Positions 17,772 through 26,647 are shown, counted from the stretch's first letter. The stretch: 55,822 bases of DNA from Bacillota bacterium (GCA_023398375.1 JAEWSH010000058.1:1-55822); one strand, 5' to 3'. Notes: generated by a model from the sequence alone, not told the origin. Program-made: numbers and translations.

Positions 17772-18021
17772 AAACGATACCTCCAAAAATAAGCGTGTCT
17801 TAATATATAATATGTTTATTAGAATTATTAGTGCTCTTTAAGTAAATATATGAAAGCGATGTAAATGAAATAGATAGCCTCGTATCCCAGATATGCATGG
17901 TGTGGTGATTTTCCGCCTATGCCTCAGCGGCTTTTATGAAAGTCGAATTTAAATTATCTTAGCGGGTACTGCATTTTTTTGCAGTTGTATGTATACGGAA
18001 AAACTGTTAATATAGTACGAG

Positions 18022-18483
18022 ATGAAAAATAATAACAAAGTAAAACTGACCCTTCTTGTGCTAATATCTATTATTTTTGTAGTGGCTATTTTTATAGTAG
18101 TAAATACATATAAACCCCACTCACAATTATTGAATCTTCAGCCGCGTGAACAATGGGAAAATAGCCACGGGTATTGCGGAGAAACCTCTATACAGACAGA
18201 TGCGCTTTATTACGGAACCTACATCAGCCAAGATTTAGCCAGAAAAATCGCAGGAAGCGAACTGCTTATATCAGAAAACGATGACCAACTGTTTGATGCA
18301 CTTAAATTTGATGAATGGAATTTTAATACAACAAGTCCACAATATAAATCATATCTTGTATGGACAAAAAGGCATTTAAAAAAGGGACATCCTTTTGTTG
18401 CCAAAGAATCTACAAAGACTATTTTTGACACTTTTATGTCAAATACTTTAGCAATTTATCGCTGTGTAAAAGCTGCACAGTAA
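18022..18483 (+). pseudogene. Truncated C39-like peptidase-fold protein
   Basis: The product is 153 residues. A membrane anchor (residues 9-29) precedes the N-terminal half of a C39-like (papain-fold) domain with the cysteine motif HGYCGETSIQTDALYYG and the segment PQYKSYLVWTKRHLKKGHPFV. In related proteins GHPxI is followed by about 100 further residues carrying the catalytic DHI histidine. Here the sequence changes abruptly to an unrelated tail of about 28 residues. No good RBS is seen (only GAG directly before the ATG). It is probably a decayed 5' fragment adjoining the tmRNA terminator. Confidence 0.6.
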
Positions 18484-18519
18484 AAAAATTTAGGGGTCTT
18501 GATGACCCCTAAATTTTTT
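18483..18519 (-). terminator. Terminator of ssrA (symmetrical)
   Basis: A 16-bp perfect stem (AAAAAATTTAGGGGTC with GACCCCTAAATTTTTT) has a 5-nt loop. It can act in both directions: it ends tmRNA transcription on the minus strand and follows the truncated C39-like gene on the plus strand. Confidence 0.85.
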
Positions 18520-18521
18520 AG

Positions 18522-18855
18522 TGGAGTAGACGGGAGTCGAACCCGTGTCCGAAGACCCATTCCCTGTACTTCTACAAGCTTAGTTAATCCTTTGACCTTC
18601 CCTCTGGTAAGCGGAGATTAACATCCTCATACTTTCGGTAGCTTCATGATACGCCCGTATGTGCAAAGCTTAGCATACGTCGTTTCCTATCTAGTCGATG
18701 CCAGATTCTTAAAGGATAGGTACCTTAAGATTGACAGCTGCCACTAGGCAGCGTAAGCTAAATTTTCTTCAGCGTTTAAATTTAATTTGCGATTAACGTA
18801 TCGCAACGGCTTGCTTCTCCAGCTTCAAAATCCCCGTCGAAACCTTGACTACCCC
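18522..18855 (-). ncRNA. ssrA: Transfer-messenger RNA (tmRNA)
   Basis: The 5' part reads GGGGTAGTCAAGGTTTCGAC and the 3' part ends GGGTTCGACTCCCGTCTACTCC plus a discriminator A, giving the tRNA-like half. The acceptor stem GGGGUAG/CUACUCC pairs over seven positions with one G-U. An internal tag reading frame ends in NAEENLAYAA and a TAG stop (about 18749-18781). The template reads CTA rather than CCA after the discriminator, so CCA must be completed after transcription. The usual GCA resume codon is not in frame with the tag (see findings). smpB and rnr lie directly upstream, as expected for the trans-translation and RNA decay machinery. Confidence 0.96.
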
Positions 18856-18903
18856 TCAATTAATACTAAGGTCCAATTCATTGAATAGAGGGTATATATA
18901 TTT

Positions 18904-18932
18904 ATTATATTACTTTCTTTTTTTAAGGTCAA
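18904..18932 (-). promoter_or_regulatory. ssrA promoter
   Basis: On the minus strand TTGACC (18927-18932) and TATAAT (18904-18909) are separated by 17 bp. This near-consensus promoter starts 6 bp after the smpB stop codon, so ssrA can be transcribed independently of rnr-smpB. Confidence 0.8.
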
Positions 18933-18937
18933 TCTTT

Positions 18938-19405
18938 TTATAAATTTTTAATTTTAAATTCTTTCTCAGCTTCTCTTCTTTGATCCTTCTTAGCGATATC
19001 CTGTCTCTTATCATATAGTTTCTTACCTTTCGCCAGCCCGATCTCAACTTTTGCCATTCCATCTTTAAAATAAACCTGTAATGGTACTAAGGTAAAACCT
19101 TGTTCCGCGAGCTTTCCAGATAATTTAAAAATCTCATACTTATGCATCATTAATTTTTTAGCACGCATCGGATCTTTATTAAAAATATTTCCTTTTTCGT
19201 AGGGACTGATATGCATTCCATAGACAAATACCTCACCTTTTTCAATCCTCACAAATGCTTCCTTAATACTGCACTTACCGAGGCGCAATGACTTTACTTC
19301 GGTTCCATGCAGTACGACACCAGTCTCATATCTCTCTTCTATAAAGTAATCGTGGTATGCTTTTTTATTATTAGCGACCAATTTCATACTTTGCTCCTTC
19401 GCCAT
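18938..19405 (-). CDS. smpB: SsrA-binding protein SmpB
   Basis: This 155-residue RNA-binding protein delivers tmRNA to stalled ribosomes. The family signatures are KKAYHDYFIEERYETGVVL, GTEVKSLRLGKCSIKEAFV and the C-terminal KKLYDKRQDIAKKDQRRE, whose basic tail enters the mRNA channel. The length is normal. It begins 2 bp after rnr and is followed directly by the ssrA promoter and gene. Confidence 0.98.
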   Translation of the reverse strand: MAKEQSMKLVANNKKAYHDYFIEERYETGVVLHGTEVKSLRLGKCSIKEAFVRIEKGEVFVYGMHISPYEKGNIFNKDPMRAKKLMMHKYEIFKLSGKLAEQGFTLVPLQVYFKDGMAKVEIGLAKGKKLYDKRQDIAKKDQRREAEKEFKIKNL

Positions 19406-19407
19406 AA

Positions 19408-21543
19408 CTACTCTTCCTCCTTACTTGGTATCACAAAATCTATGGTTCTTGCAATCTTATCTGCTTCATATACCTGAACAGCGATTTTTTCCCCAAGTTT
19501 ATATCTCTTACCAGTTCCCTGTCCTACCATCTCAAAGGCATTTTCATCGTAACAGAAATAATCATCCGGAAGATCTGCCACACGGATCATTCCTTCGACC
19601 GTATTCGGTAATTCCACATAGATGCCCCAGTTCGTAATACCAGAAATAACACCTTCAAACACTTCACCTATTTTATCTTCCATGAATTCTACTTTTTTCA
19701 ACTTGTCAGTTTCACGTTCTGCTTCATCTGCTCTTCTTTCCATCTCAGACGAATGTTTCGCAACTTCTGGCAATCTACTTTTATATTTATCAATTTTGTC
19801 CTCATTCATTCTGTTTCTGATGCTATCCTTAATAATTCTATGAATCTGTAGATCCGGATATCTTCTGATTGGTGAGGTAAAATGACAATAGTATTCACAT
19901 GCTAATCCAAAATGTCCTGTACAATCCGTTGTATATTTTGCCTGCTTCATGCTTCGAAGGGTCAGACGGCTGATCAATGGCTCTTCCGGTGTCCCATCTA
20001 TTTTGGCTAATAGTTTCTGTAGTTCTTTTGGATGTATTTCTTCCTGTGTTGTTTTAATTGAATATCCAAAATTTCTAATAAATAGACTTAGCTTCTTTAT
20101 CTTCTCCGAATCCGGTGTATCATGCGTTCTGTAAACAAATGGTAATTCAAGCCAATAAAAGTGTTGTGCGATTGTTTCATTTGCTGCCAGCATAAAATCC
20201 TCGATGATCTTTGTCGCTACGTTTCTGTCATATGGCTTAATATCAATTGGATGTCCTTCTTTATCCAATATAATCTTGCTCTCCGGAAAATCAAAATCAA
20301 TAGAACCTCTCTTCTTTCTTTTTTTCCGAAGAATCATGGCCAGTTTTTCCATTTCCTGAAACATTGGAACGAATGTTTCGTATTCTTGAATGGTCGATTC
20401 ATCCTTATCCATCAGTATTTTGGCAACATCTGAATAATTCATTCTTCTATCCACACAGATGACGGTCTCTGCAATCTTATGATCCGTAATCTCTCCGTCC
20501 GGGGTAATCGTCATAATACAGCTTAATGCCAACCTTTCTACCCCTTGATTTAAAGAACAGATACCATTTGACAACTGGTGCGGGAGCATTGGAATGACTC
20601 TGTCTACCAAATATACACTGGTTCCTCTAAGAACTGCTTCTCTGTCAAGAGCTGAATTCTCCTGTACATAATTCGCTACATCTGCAATATGCACTCCAAG
20701 AATGTAATTTTCGCCATCCATCGAAAGACTCACAGCATCATCCAAATCTTTTGCATCTTCTCCGTCAATGGTCACCATCTGTATATCGCGAAGATCCATA
20801 CGTCCTTCCATATCTGTTTCCTGCACATAATTTGGAATACGCTCTACCTGATGCATGATCTTTTCGCCAAATTCTACCGGCAGATCAAAACCTTTTACAA
20901 TAGACATAATATCTACACCCGGATCATCAATATGGCCAAGTATCTCTACTATCTTGCCTTCCGGTTTTTTATCGTTTTTTCCATAATCAGTAATCTCCAC
21001 TACTACTTTATGACCGTTAACAGCCCCCTTAGAACGTTCTCTAGAAACAAAAATGTCGGACGCCATTTTTGTATTATCAGGGACGACAAAACCAAAGTTC
21101 TTACTCTGCTCATACGTACCGACAACTGTTGTGATTCCATGATTGATTACCTTAGCAACTTCCGCTTCCTGTCTTCTGCCCCTTTGTCCCGGCAATAATA
21201 CAATCTGTACTGTGTCATTATGAAAAGCTCCATTTACTCTGCTTTCTGGAATATACAAATCTTCTGTTCTGCCTTCAATCTCAACGAAACCAAACCCCTT
21301 CGGGTGACTAATGAAGGTACCTATTAATACTTCACCTTCCGGTTTTACATACTTACCTCTTTTCGTCATCTCAATTTTGCTTTCTGTCAATAATTCATCC
21401 AGCATGAGATGAAAATCCTCTCTATCTTTTTTCATTACCTGCAGTACCACCGCAAGCTCCTTTTCTTTCATCGGAACATACAAAGGATCATTTAATAATT
21501 CACAAATAATTTCTTTTCTCTCTTCTCTACTTTTCTTTTTCAT
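19408..21543 (-). CDS. rnr: Ribonuclease R
   Basis: This 711-residue 3'-5' exoribonuclease is read from the ATG at 21543, which has GAGGG just upstream. An in-frame codon at 21579 lacks such a site. The domain order is an N-terminal winged helix (about 1-65), two cold-shock domains (about 70-210), the RNB catalytic domain with DGEDAKDLDDAVSL carrying the Mg-binding aspartates, and a C-terminal S1 domain (VFEGVISGITNWGIYVELP). RNase R degrades structured and tmRNA-tagged messages, consistent with coupling to smpB and ssrA. Confidence 0.98.
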   Translation of the reverse strand: MKKKSREERKEIICELLNDPLYVPMKEKELAVVLQVMKKDREDFHLMLDELLTESKIEMTKRGKYVKPEGEVLIGTFISHPKGFGFVEIEGRTEDLYIPESRVNGAFHNDTVQIVLLPGQRGRRQEAEVAKVINHGITTVVGTYEQSKNFGFVVPDNTKMASDIFVSRERSKGAVNGHKVVVEITDYGKNDKKPEGKIVEILGHIDDPGVDIMSIVKGFDLPVEFGEKIMHQVERIPNYVQETDMEGRMDLRDIQMVTIDGEDAKDLDDAVSLSMDGENYILGVHIADVANYVQENSALDREAVLRGTSVYLVDRVIPMLPHQLSNGICSLNQGVERLALSCIMTITPDGEITDHKIAETVICVDRRMNYSDVAKILMDKDESTIQEYETFVPMFQEMEKLAMILRKKRKKRGSIDFDFPESKIILDKEGHPIDIKPYDRNVATKIIEDFMLAANETIAQHFYWLELPFVYRTHDTPDSEKIKKLSLFIRNFGYSIKTTQEEIHPKELQKLLAKIDGTPEEPLISRLTLRSMKQAKYTTDCTGHFGLACEYYCHFTSPIRRYPDLQIHRIIKDSIRNRMNEDKIDKYKSRLPEVAKHSSEMERRADEAERETDKLKKVEFMEDKIGEVFEGVISGITNWGIYVELPNTVEGMIRVADLPDDYFCYDENAFEMVGQGTGKRYKLGEKIAVQVYEADKIARTIDFVIPSKEEE

Positions 21544-21580
21544 TTTTCCCTCAAAATCTTTTTTTCTATAAACAATCAAG

Positions 21581-21837
21581 GTGTCAAAAGCCTATCATAG
21601 AACTTCGCTTAGTCAATTTGCACATATACTTACAATATCTAATTGATACACAACATAGTTTGGTGAGCAACTGTATGAAGCCGTTAGTACTTAGAACATG
21701 TATTTTATGTTCTTATTTACCATTGCGTGCAAAGTCCAAGCCGAAGCGCGTTGCGAATGAACTATGTTGTATATCAATTTTTAGTAATATCAATTGTGCA
21801 AATTGACAAACTCAAAACTATAAACAAGCTTTTGACC
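21581..21837. repeat. Palindromic element, copy A (about 257 bp)
   Basis: A long imperfect inverted repeat. The outer ends are GTGTCAAAAGCC...CAAGCTTTTGACC. Inner paired blocks are GTCAATTTGCACA/TGTGCAAATTGAC and TTGATACACAACATAGTT/AACTATGTTGTATATCAA, with a central hairpin GAACAT-GTATTTT-ATGTTC. Related copies lie at 39961-40219 (opposite orientation) and 53886-54116, with a deleted copy at 26051-26158. There is no coding capacity. It lies between the rnr start and the secG terminator, and resembles a MITE or other non-autonomous element. Confidence 0.8.
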
Positions 21838-21851
21838 CTTAATCTATAAAC

Positions 21852-21884
21852 TAAAAAAAACACTCTTTTGCAAGAGTGTTTATC
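21852..21884 (-). terminator. secG terminator
   Basis: On the minus strand AAACACTCTT-GCA-AAAGAGTGTTT is followed by an unbroken T-run. It lies 10 nt after the secG stop codon and separates it from rnr. Confidence 0.85.
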
Positions 21885-21892
21885 AACAGCAT

Positions 21893-22132
21893 CTAAAATC
21901 TAGTGATGTTTAAAACTGCAGCCAATACAATAAAACCTACAGCCAAAGCTGTTGTGATCTTAACAAGCAGTCCTTCCATGGAACGACCCTTGTTCTTACC
22001 CCAATAAGATTCAGCGGCTCCACTGATCGCACCTAATCCTGCAGACTTTCCTTCTTGCATTAATACTAATATCGTTAAAGCAATACATACCAATATAAAG
22101 ATTATAGTTAAAATAAGTCTTAAGACTCCCAT
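21893..22132 (-). CDS. secG: Preprotein translocase subunit SecG
   Basis: This 79-residue protein with two membrane helices (about 3-24 and 50-73) is an accessory subunit of the SecYEG channel. The loop motif LVLMQEGKSAGLGAISGAAE is typical of SecG. The start at 22132 is chosen for its AGGAGGT site. SecG next to rnr-smpB-ssrA is the common Firmicute order, here interrupted by palindromic element A. Confidence 0.95.
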   Translation of the reverse strand: MGVLRLILTIIFILVCIALTILVLMQEGKSAGLGAISGAAESYWGKNKGRSMEGLLVKITTALAVGFIVLAAVLNITRF

Positions 22133-22255
22133 TTCTACACCTCCTAATATCAAAGCAATATTAAGTGTAACACATGCATTCTATATTATCAACTTATTTT
22201 TATAAATTTTCCTTTTTGGAATTATATGAATACTTGTCGCATAGGCTGTTTCACT

Positions 22256-23572
22256 TTAACGTTCAAATGGTGTCTTATATTCAGAAACGATACCTATTGA
22301 TTCTTCTATTCTCAATAGTTGGTTATATTTTGCGGTTCTCTCTGCTCTGCAGGGTGCCCCTGTCTTAATCTGTCCTGCATTCACTGCCACTGCAAGGTCT
22401 GCTATAAAAGTATCCTCTGTTTCTCCTGAACGATGAGAAACGACTGCCCGATATCCATTTGATTTAGCTAACTCAATAGCATCCATCGCTTCTGAGACTG
22501 TTCCGATCTGGTTTACTTTCACAAGAATAGCATTGGCTACCCCTAATTTTATACCCGCATCCAGACGCTTCGGATTTGTAACGAACAGATCGTCTCCAAC
22601 CAGCTGCACTTTATCTCCTATTCTTTTTGTCAATTCCTTCCAGCCATCCCAGTCATCTTCCGCAAGTCCATCCTCGATAGAAATAATTGGGTATTTCCCG
22701 ATAAGCTCTTCGTAGTAAGCAATCATCTCCGCGGTATCCCGAACCACTTCACCACCGTCCTCTTCTGCATTCTTAAGTTTCGTTTCACCCGGAAAATGAT
22801 ACATACCATCTTTTTCATCATATAATTCACTTGCTGCAACATCAAGTGCGATCTTAATGTCTTCGCCTGCCTTGTAACCCGATGCCTCTACTGCTACGAT
22901 GATCAGATCTAAGACTGCTGAAGCATTCGGTAGATCAGGTGCAAAACCTCCTTCGTCACCTACGCCCGTTGATAATCCTCTGTCTTTCAGGATTTTCTTT
23001 AAATTATGATAGATTTCCGCACAGATTCTAAGTGCTTCGCGAAAACAGCTTGCTGCCACCGGCATAATCATAAATTCCTGAAAATCGACTGTATTTGCGG
23101 CATGGCATCCGCCATTTAAAATATTCATCATCGGAACTGGTAATCTTTTTGCATTACTTCCACCTAAATATTGATACAGTGGCAGTTCTAACGCGTTGGC
23201 GGCTGCCCTAGCACATGCCATGGATACTCCTAACGTTGCATTTGCTCCAACATTACCTTTATTGTCCGTACCATCGGTCTCGACCAATATACTGTCTATT
23301 GTATTCTGTTGTAATGCATTTTTACCGACTAACACACTTTTTAATTTCTCATTTACGTTTTTAACTGCCTTTTCTACACCCAGTCCAAAATAGCGGACCT
23401 CTGCATCTCTTAATTCAACTGCCTCAAATCTTCCTGTCGATGCGCCCGAAGGAACGGCTGCCCTGCCTGTTATGAATCCCTCTACCGTCACTTCTGCCTC
23501 AACTGTCGGATTTCCCCTTGAATCTAGAATTTCTCTTGCCTTGACGTCTGTTATTTCCAAAAATTGCTGCAT
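22256..23572 (-). CDS. eno: Enolase
   Basis: This 438-residue enzyme interconverts 2-phosphoglycerate and phosphoenolpyruvate. The N-terminal domain contains AREILDSRGNPTVEAEV. The barrel contains GVGDEGGFAPDL, the Mg ligands in ALDVAASE, SIEDGL and LVGDDLFVT, and the catalytic region VSHRSGETEDTFIADL. The length is standard (430-440). It is a single-gene unit, distant from gap-pgk-tpi but in the same window. Confidence 0.98.
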   Translation of the reverse strand: MQQFLEITDVKAREILDSRGNPTVEAEVTVEGFITGRAAVPSGASTGRFEAVELRDAEVRYFGLGVEKAVKNVNEKLKSVLVGKNALQQNTIDSILVETDGTDNKGNVGANATLGVSMACARAAANALELPLYQYLGGSNAKRLPVPMMNILNGGCHAANTVDFQEFMIMPVAASCFREALRICAEIYHNLKKILKDRGLSTGVGDEGGFAPDLPNASAVLDLIIVAVEASGYKAGEDIKIALDVAASELYDEKDGMYHFPGETKLKNAEEDGGEVVRDTAEMIAYYEELIGKYPIISIEDGLAEDDWDGWKELTKRIGDKVQLVGDDLFVTNPKRLDAGIKLGVANAILVKVNQIGTVSEAMDAIELAKSNGYRAVVSHRSGETEDTFIADLAVAVNAGQIKTGAPCRAERTAKYNQLLRIEESIGIVSEYKTPFER

Positions 23573-23660
23573 ACATGCCTCCTACAAATTAGTTTTCATT
23601 TCTTTGTAGTATGCACAATATTTTGTAAAATAAACCATTATAATATGTTTTGAATGTATT

Positions 23661-24344
23661 TTATAAAAATCTACATAATAATATTGGAATGAAAATTCCT
23701 GGTACATAATTCATAACTTTTAATTTTGTAATTCCCAGCATATTCAAAGATAGACCAATAATAATAACAGAACCGACACAAGTCATCTCGTTGACCACAG
23801 TATCCGTTAAAAATGGAGATATCCATTGTGCAAGCAAGGTAATCGAACCTTGATATACCATTACAAATCCCGCTGCGAATACTACGCCGATTCCAAGAGA
23901 AGATGCAAATATAATGGCAGCCACAAAATCCAGCATCGATTTATTGAAAAGCATCTCATGATTGCCGGTCAATCCACTTTGAAGAGAACCTACAATCGCC
24001 ATTGCTCCGACACAGAACAAAAGACTTGAAGTTACAAACCCTTCTGCAATTGATATGTTAGTTCCATCTTTGCTTCTAAACTTTCGCTCCAGAAATTCTC
24101 CTAATTGCTTAATTCTATGATCCAGATCAATTCCTTCTCCAATCATGGTTCCAACTACAATCGAAATAATCATGATTAAAGAATTTTCTCCTTTCAGAGA
24201 ACCAGATATTCCAAGATACATGGTACATAGTCCAAGGCCCTTCATTAATGTATCTGCTAATTTTTCTGGCAATCCACGTTTCATTAGCAGACCTATGCCG
24301 GCACCGATAATGACTGCAACGGTATTTACAATCGTTCCTAACAT
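23661..24344 (-). CDS. DUF554 membrane protein (YdfK/YqgA family)
   Basis: This 227-residue integral membrane protein starts MLGTIVNTVAVIIGAGIGLL and contains the family stretch CVGAMAIVGSLQSGLTG. Seven or so hydrophobic segments are predicted. DUF554 proteins are widespread in Firmicutes and are described as possible transporters without proven substrates. It lies between eno and gpmI, on the same strand as both. Confidence 0.9.
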   Translation of the reverse strand: MLGTIVNTVAVIIGAGIGLLMKRGLPEKLADTLMKGLGLCTMYLGISGSLKGENSLIMIISIVVGTMIGEGIDLDHRIKQLGEFLERKFRSKDGTNISIAEGFVTSSLLFCVGAMAIVGSLQSGLTGNHEMLFNKSMLDFVAAIIFASSLGIGVVFAAGFVMVYQGSITLLAQWISPFLTDTVVNEMTCVGSVIIIGLSLNMLGITKLKVMNYVPGIFIPILLCRFL

Positions 24345-24410
24345 TTTTTATTTCCCCTTAAATGTATTTTCTCTATATATCAGTTTGTCTAATGCCTTCC
24401 AGCAGATATG

Positions 24411-24446
24411 AAAACAAAGTATACTGCATTTTCACAGTATACTTTG
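24411..24446 (-). terminator. gpmI terminator
   Basis: A perfect 12-bp stem CAAAGTATACTG/CAGTATACTTTG is followed on the minus strand by TTTTC. It lies about 30 nt after the gpmI stop. Confidence 0.75.
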
Positions 24447-24475
24447 CAATCACATCTGTTTATTTTACAAGTCTT

Positions 24476-26017
24476 TTATTTTTTAATCAATAATGAGCTT
24501 CCTGTCATCTCTACTGGTTGTGTCTTGCCCATTGTCTCAATTAAAGTAGGTATGATATCTGCCAGGCATCCACCTTCTCTTAAGGTATAAGCAGGATCAA
24601 AATTTACTAATATGAATGGTACTTCATTGGTCGTGTGCGCTGTAAATGGTGCTCCTGTCTCGTAGTCTACAAGCTGCTCAACATTTCCGTGATCTGCACA
24701 GATGAACATCGTTCCATCTACAGATTTTAAGGCATCTACTGCTTTTCCGACACAGGCATCTACTGCTTCCACCGCTGCAATAGCTGCCGCTTCCACACCC
24801 GTATGTCCCACCATATCAGGATTTGCAAAATTAATGATAATCACATCGTATTTGTCTGATGTAATTGCTTCACATAATTTATCGCATACTTCATAAGCGC
24901 TCATTTCCGGTTTCAGGTCATAGGTTGCTACCTTTGGAGAATTCACTAAGATTCTGTCTTCTCCCTTATTCGGTTCTTCCGCACCTCCATTGAAGAAGAA
25001 AGTAACATGCGCATATTTCTCCGTTTCAGCGATTCTGGCCTGCGTCATATTGTTTGCTGCTAACCATTCTCCAAAAGTATTCGTAACTGCCACTTTTTTG
25101 AATGCAACTTCTTTATTTGGAATGGTCGGATCGTAATCTGAAAAACATACAAAAGTAATGTCAAGTCTCTTTGCTCTTTCAAATCCTTTAAAATCATCAT
25201 CACAGAAACATCTTGTAATTTCTCTTGCTCTGTCCGGTCTAAAGTTAAAGAAAACGACCGAATCCTGATCACTAATCGTTGCAAGCGGTTTGCCATCTTT
25301 CGTCACTACTGTAGGTTTTACGAATTCATCCGTTTCACCCTTATCATAGGAAGCCTGAATTCCGGCAGGTCCCGACTCTGCTGTCATACCATTACCTGTT
25401 GTCAAAGCATCATACGCCAATTTGACACGGTCATAATTATTATCTCTATCCATTGCATAATAACGTCCCATCACAGATGCAATCTGACCAACACCGATTT
25501 CTTTCATCTTAGCTTCCAGTTGTTCTGCATATTCCTTTCCTGAAGAAGGCGGCGTATCACGGCCGTCTAAAAAGCAATGTACATATACTTTTGAAAGTCC
25601 GTTTCTCTTAGCAAGTTCTAATAATCCGTATACATGTGTGATATGGCTGTGAACTCCGCCATCTGATACCAGACCGAAGCAATGTAGTGCTGAATCATTC
25701 TTTTTACAATTTTCAACAGCATCCAGCAATGCAGGATTTGTATAGAAAGTGCCGTCACTGATTTCTTTTGTAATTCTTGTTAATTCCTGATAAACGATAC
25801 GTCCTGCACCCATATTAAGATGTCCGACTTCTGAGTTACCCATCTGTCCCTCAGGAAGACCTACTGCCATTCCACTTGCCTGTCCCTTAACAAAAGGATA
25901 TTCTTTCATCAATTTATCCATAACAGGAGTATTTGCCTCCGCTACTGCATTTCCAGTCTGTGTGTCATTTAATCCATATCCATCAAGGATCATTAATACG
26001 GTTGGTTTTTTACTCAT
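24476..26017 (-). CDS. gpmI: 2,3-bisphosphoglycerate-independent phosphoglycerate mutase
   Basis: This 513-residue, Mn-dependent mutase of the alkaline-phosphatase superfamily interconverts 3- and 2-phosphoglycerate. The N-terminal MILDGYGL aspartate and the phosphoserine in MGNSEVGHLNMGAGR are present. So are the histidine-rich metal motifs VSDGGVHSHITHVY, HCFLDGRDTPP, ICADHGNVEQ and FTAHTTN. The length is normal. It precedes DUF554 and eno on the same strand but has its own terminator. Confidence 0.98.
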   Translation of the reverse strand: MSKKPTVLMILDGYGLNDTQTGNAVAEANTPVMDKLMKEYPFVKGQASGMAVGLPEGQMGNSEVGHLNMGAGRIVYQELTRITKEISDGTFYTNPALLDAVENCKKNDSALHCFGLVSDGGVHSHITHVYGLLELAKRNGLSKVYVHCFLDGRDTPPSSGKEYAEQLEAKMKEIGVGQIASVMGRYYAMDRDNNYDRVKLAYDALTTGNGMTAESGPAGIQASYDKGETDEFVKPTVVTKDGKPLATISDQDSVVFFNFRPDRAREITRCFCDDDFKGFERAKRLDITFVCFSDYDPTIPNKEVAFKKVAVTNTFGEWLAANNMTQARIAETEKYAHVTFFFNGGAEEPNKGEDRILVNSPKVATYDLKPEMSAYEVCDKLCEAITSDKYDVIIINFANPDMVGHTGVEAAAIAAVEAVDACVGKAVDALKSVDGTMFICADHGNVEQLVDYETGAPFTAHTTNEVPFILVNFDPAYTLREGGCLADIIPTLIETMGKTQPVEMTGSSLLIKK

Positions 26018-26050
26018 AATTTTATCTCCTTCTTTATATATATTTACTTG

Positions 26051-26158
26051 TTTAAATATTTGAGTTCGTCAATTTGCACAATTTATGTGAATGGCGTATT
26101 GATACAAGTATATGTGCAAATTGACGAAGCCAAGTTCTATGATAGGATTTTGACACCG
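26051..26158. repeat. Palindromic element, internally deleted copy D (about 108 bp)
   Basis: This copy keeps only the outer arms of the element. The left arm is TTGAGTTCGTCAATTTGCACA. The right arm is TGTGCAAATTGACGAAGCC followed by TTCTATGATAGG and TTTTGACACC. They are separated by about 25 bp containing TATTGATACAAG. The central 150 bp found in copies A-C is absent. It lies about 35 bp upstream of gpmI, in its promoter region. Confidence 0.75.
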
Positions 26159-26300
26159 AATCATAAAAATTTCCATCTTTTTATCAAGAACGTGCGAGCA
26201 CATTCTGGTTTCCATAAATCAGCGAGAATTAAGCTACCGTGAAAAATTATACACGTTTTTAAGGTAGGGTGCAAGACAAACTTCTTATTTAAGTGAGCAA
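26159..26300. other. Non-coding stretch between repeats
   Basis: I see no gene here. A weak inverted repeat (CTACCGTGAAAAA with GTTTTTAAGGTAG, about 26236-26267) is the only structure. It connects repeat copy D to the small hairpin repeat on its right. Confidence 0.4.
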
Positions 26301-26381
26301 CGGGCCAAATACAAGCTGGCTTGCATTTAGCGACTGCCGCTAAAACTATGAGAAACTCGCAAAGCGTGTTTCTCATAGTTA
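26301..26381. repeat. Small hairpin repeat, copy 1
   Basis: The first part reads GAGCAACGGGCCAAA, then CAAGCTGGCTTG, then GCGACTGCCGC. It matches the segment at 32913-32982 in inverse orientation. It ends in a hairpin of 17-bp arms AACTATGAGAAACTCGC/GCGTGTTTCTCATAGTT (one mismatch) that recurs in similar form at 41634-41668. It is non-coding. Confidence 0.7.
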
Positions 26382-26499
26382 TTATGGGGTTCTGATAATC
26401 TTTCTCTAATAACCATTAATCATAGTTAGTGTATAATTATTATTGCCAAAAGAAATAAAAATAAGGGAAGAAGGATCACTCCCGCTTCCCAATCAGCCA

Positions 26500-26647
26500 G
26501 TGGTACATGGGTATGAAGATCAATAAAGGACCCTATAAAAACGCCGGTCCTTATACGTCAGAGCGCGAAGCAATTCTGACGTATTAGTACCGCTGCGTTT
26601 TTATAGGAGCGGGAGCGAGTCCGAATGATTTCATACCCATGTACCAC
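26500..26647. repeat. Nested long palindrome (148 bp)
   Basis: The outer arms GTGGTACATGGGTATGAA and TTCATACCCATGTACCAC are perfect complements of each other. Inside are CCTATAAAAACGC/GCGTTTTTATAGG and, at the centre, TACGTCAGA/TCTGACGTA. The whole could form a single long hairpin. There is no coding capacity. It lies 106 bp before the metal-exporter gene. No second copy is seen in this window. Confidence 0.8.

Noticed and set aside
21618..21806. 62-codon open frame inside palindromic element A
   Set aside because: It mirrors the inverted repeat and is not kept open in copies B and C.
21581..21837. Complete insertion sequence
   Set aside because: No transposase frame exists in any copy. The length and symmetry fit a non-autonomous palindromic element.
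26161..26376. Open frame whose product resembles one at 32763-32999
   Set aside because: The similarity comes from the shared hairpin repeat. Reading frames run in opposite contexts with no ribosome-binding sites.
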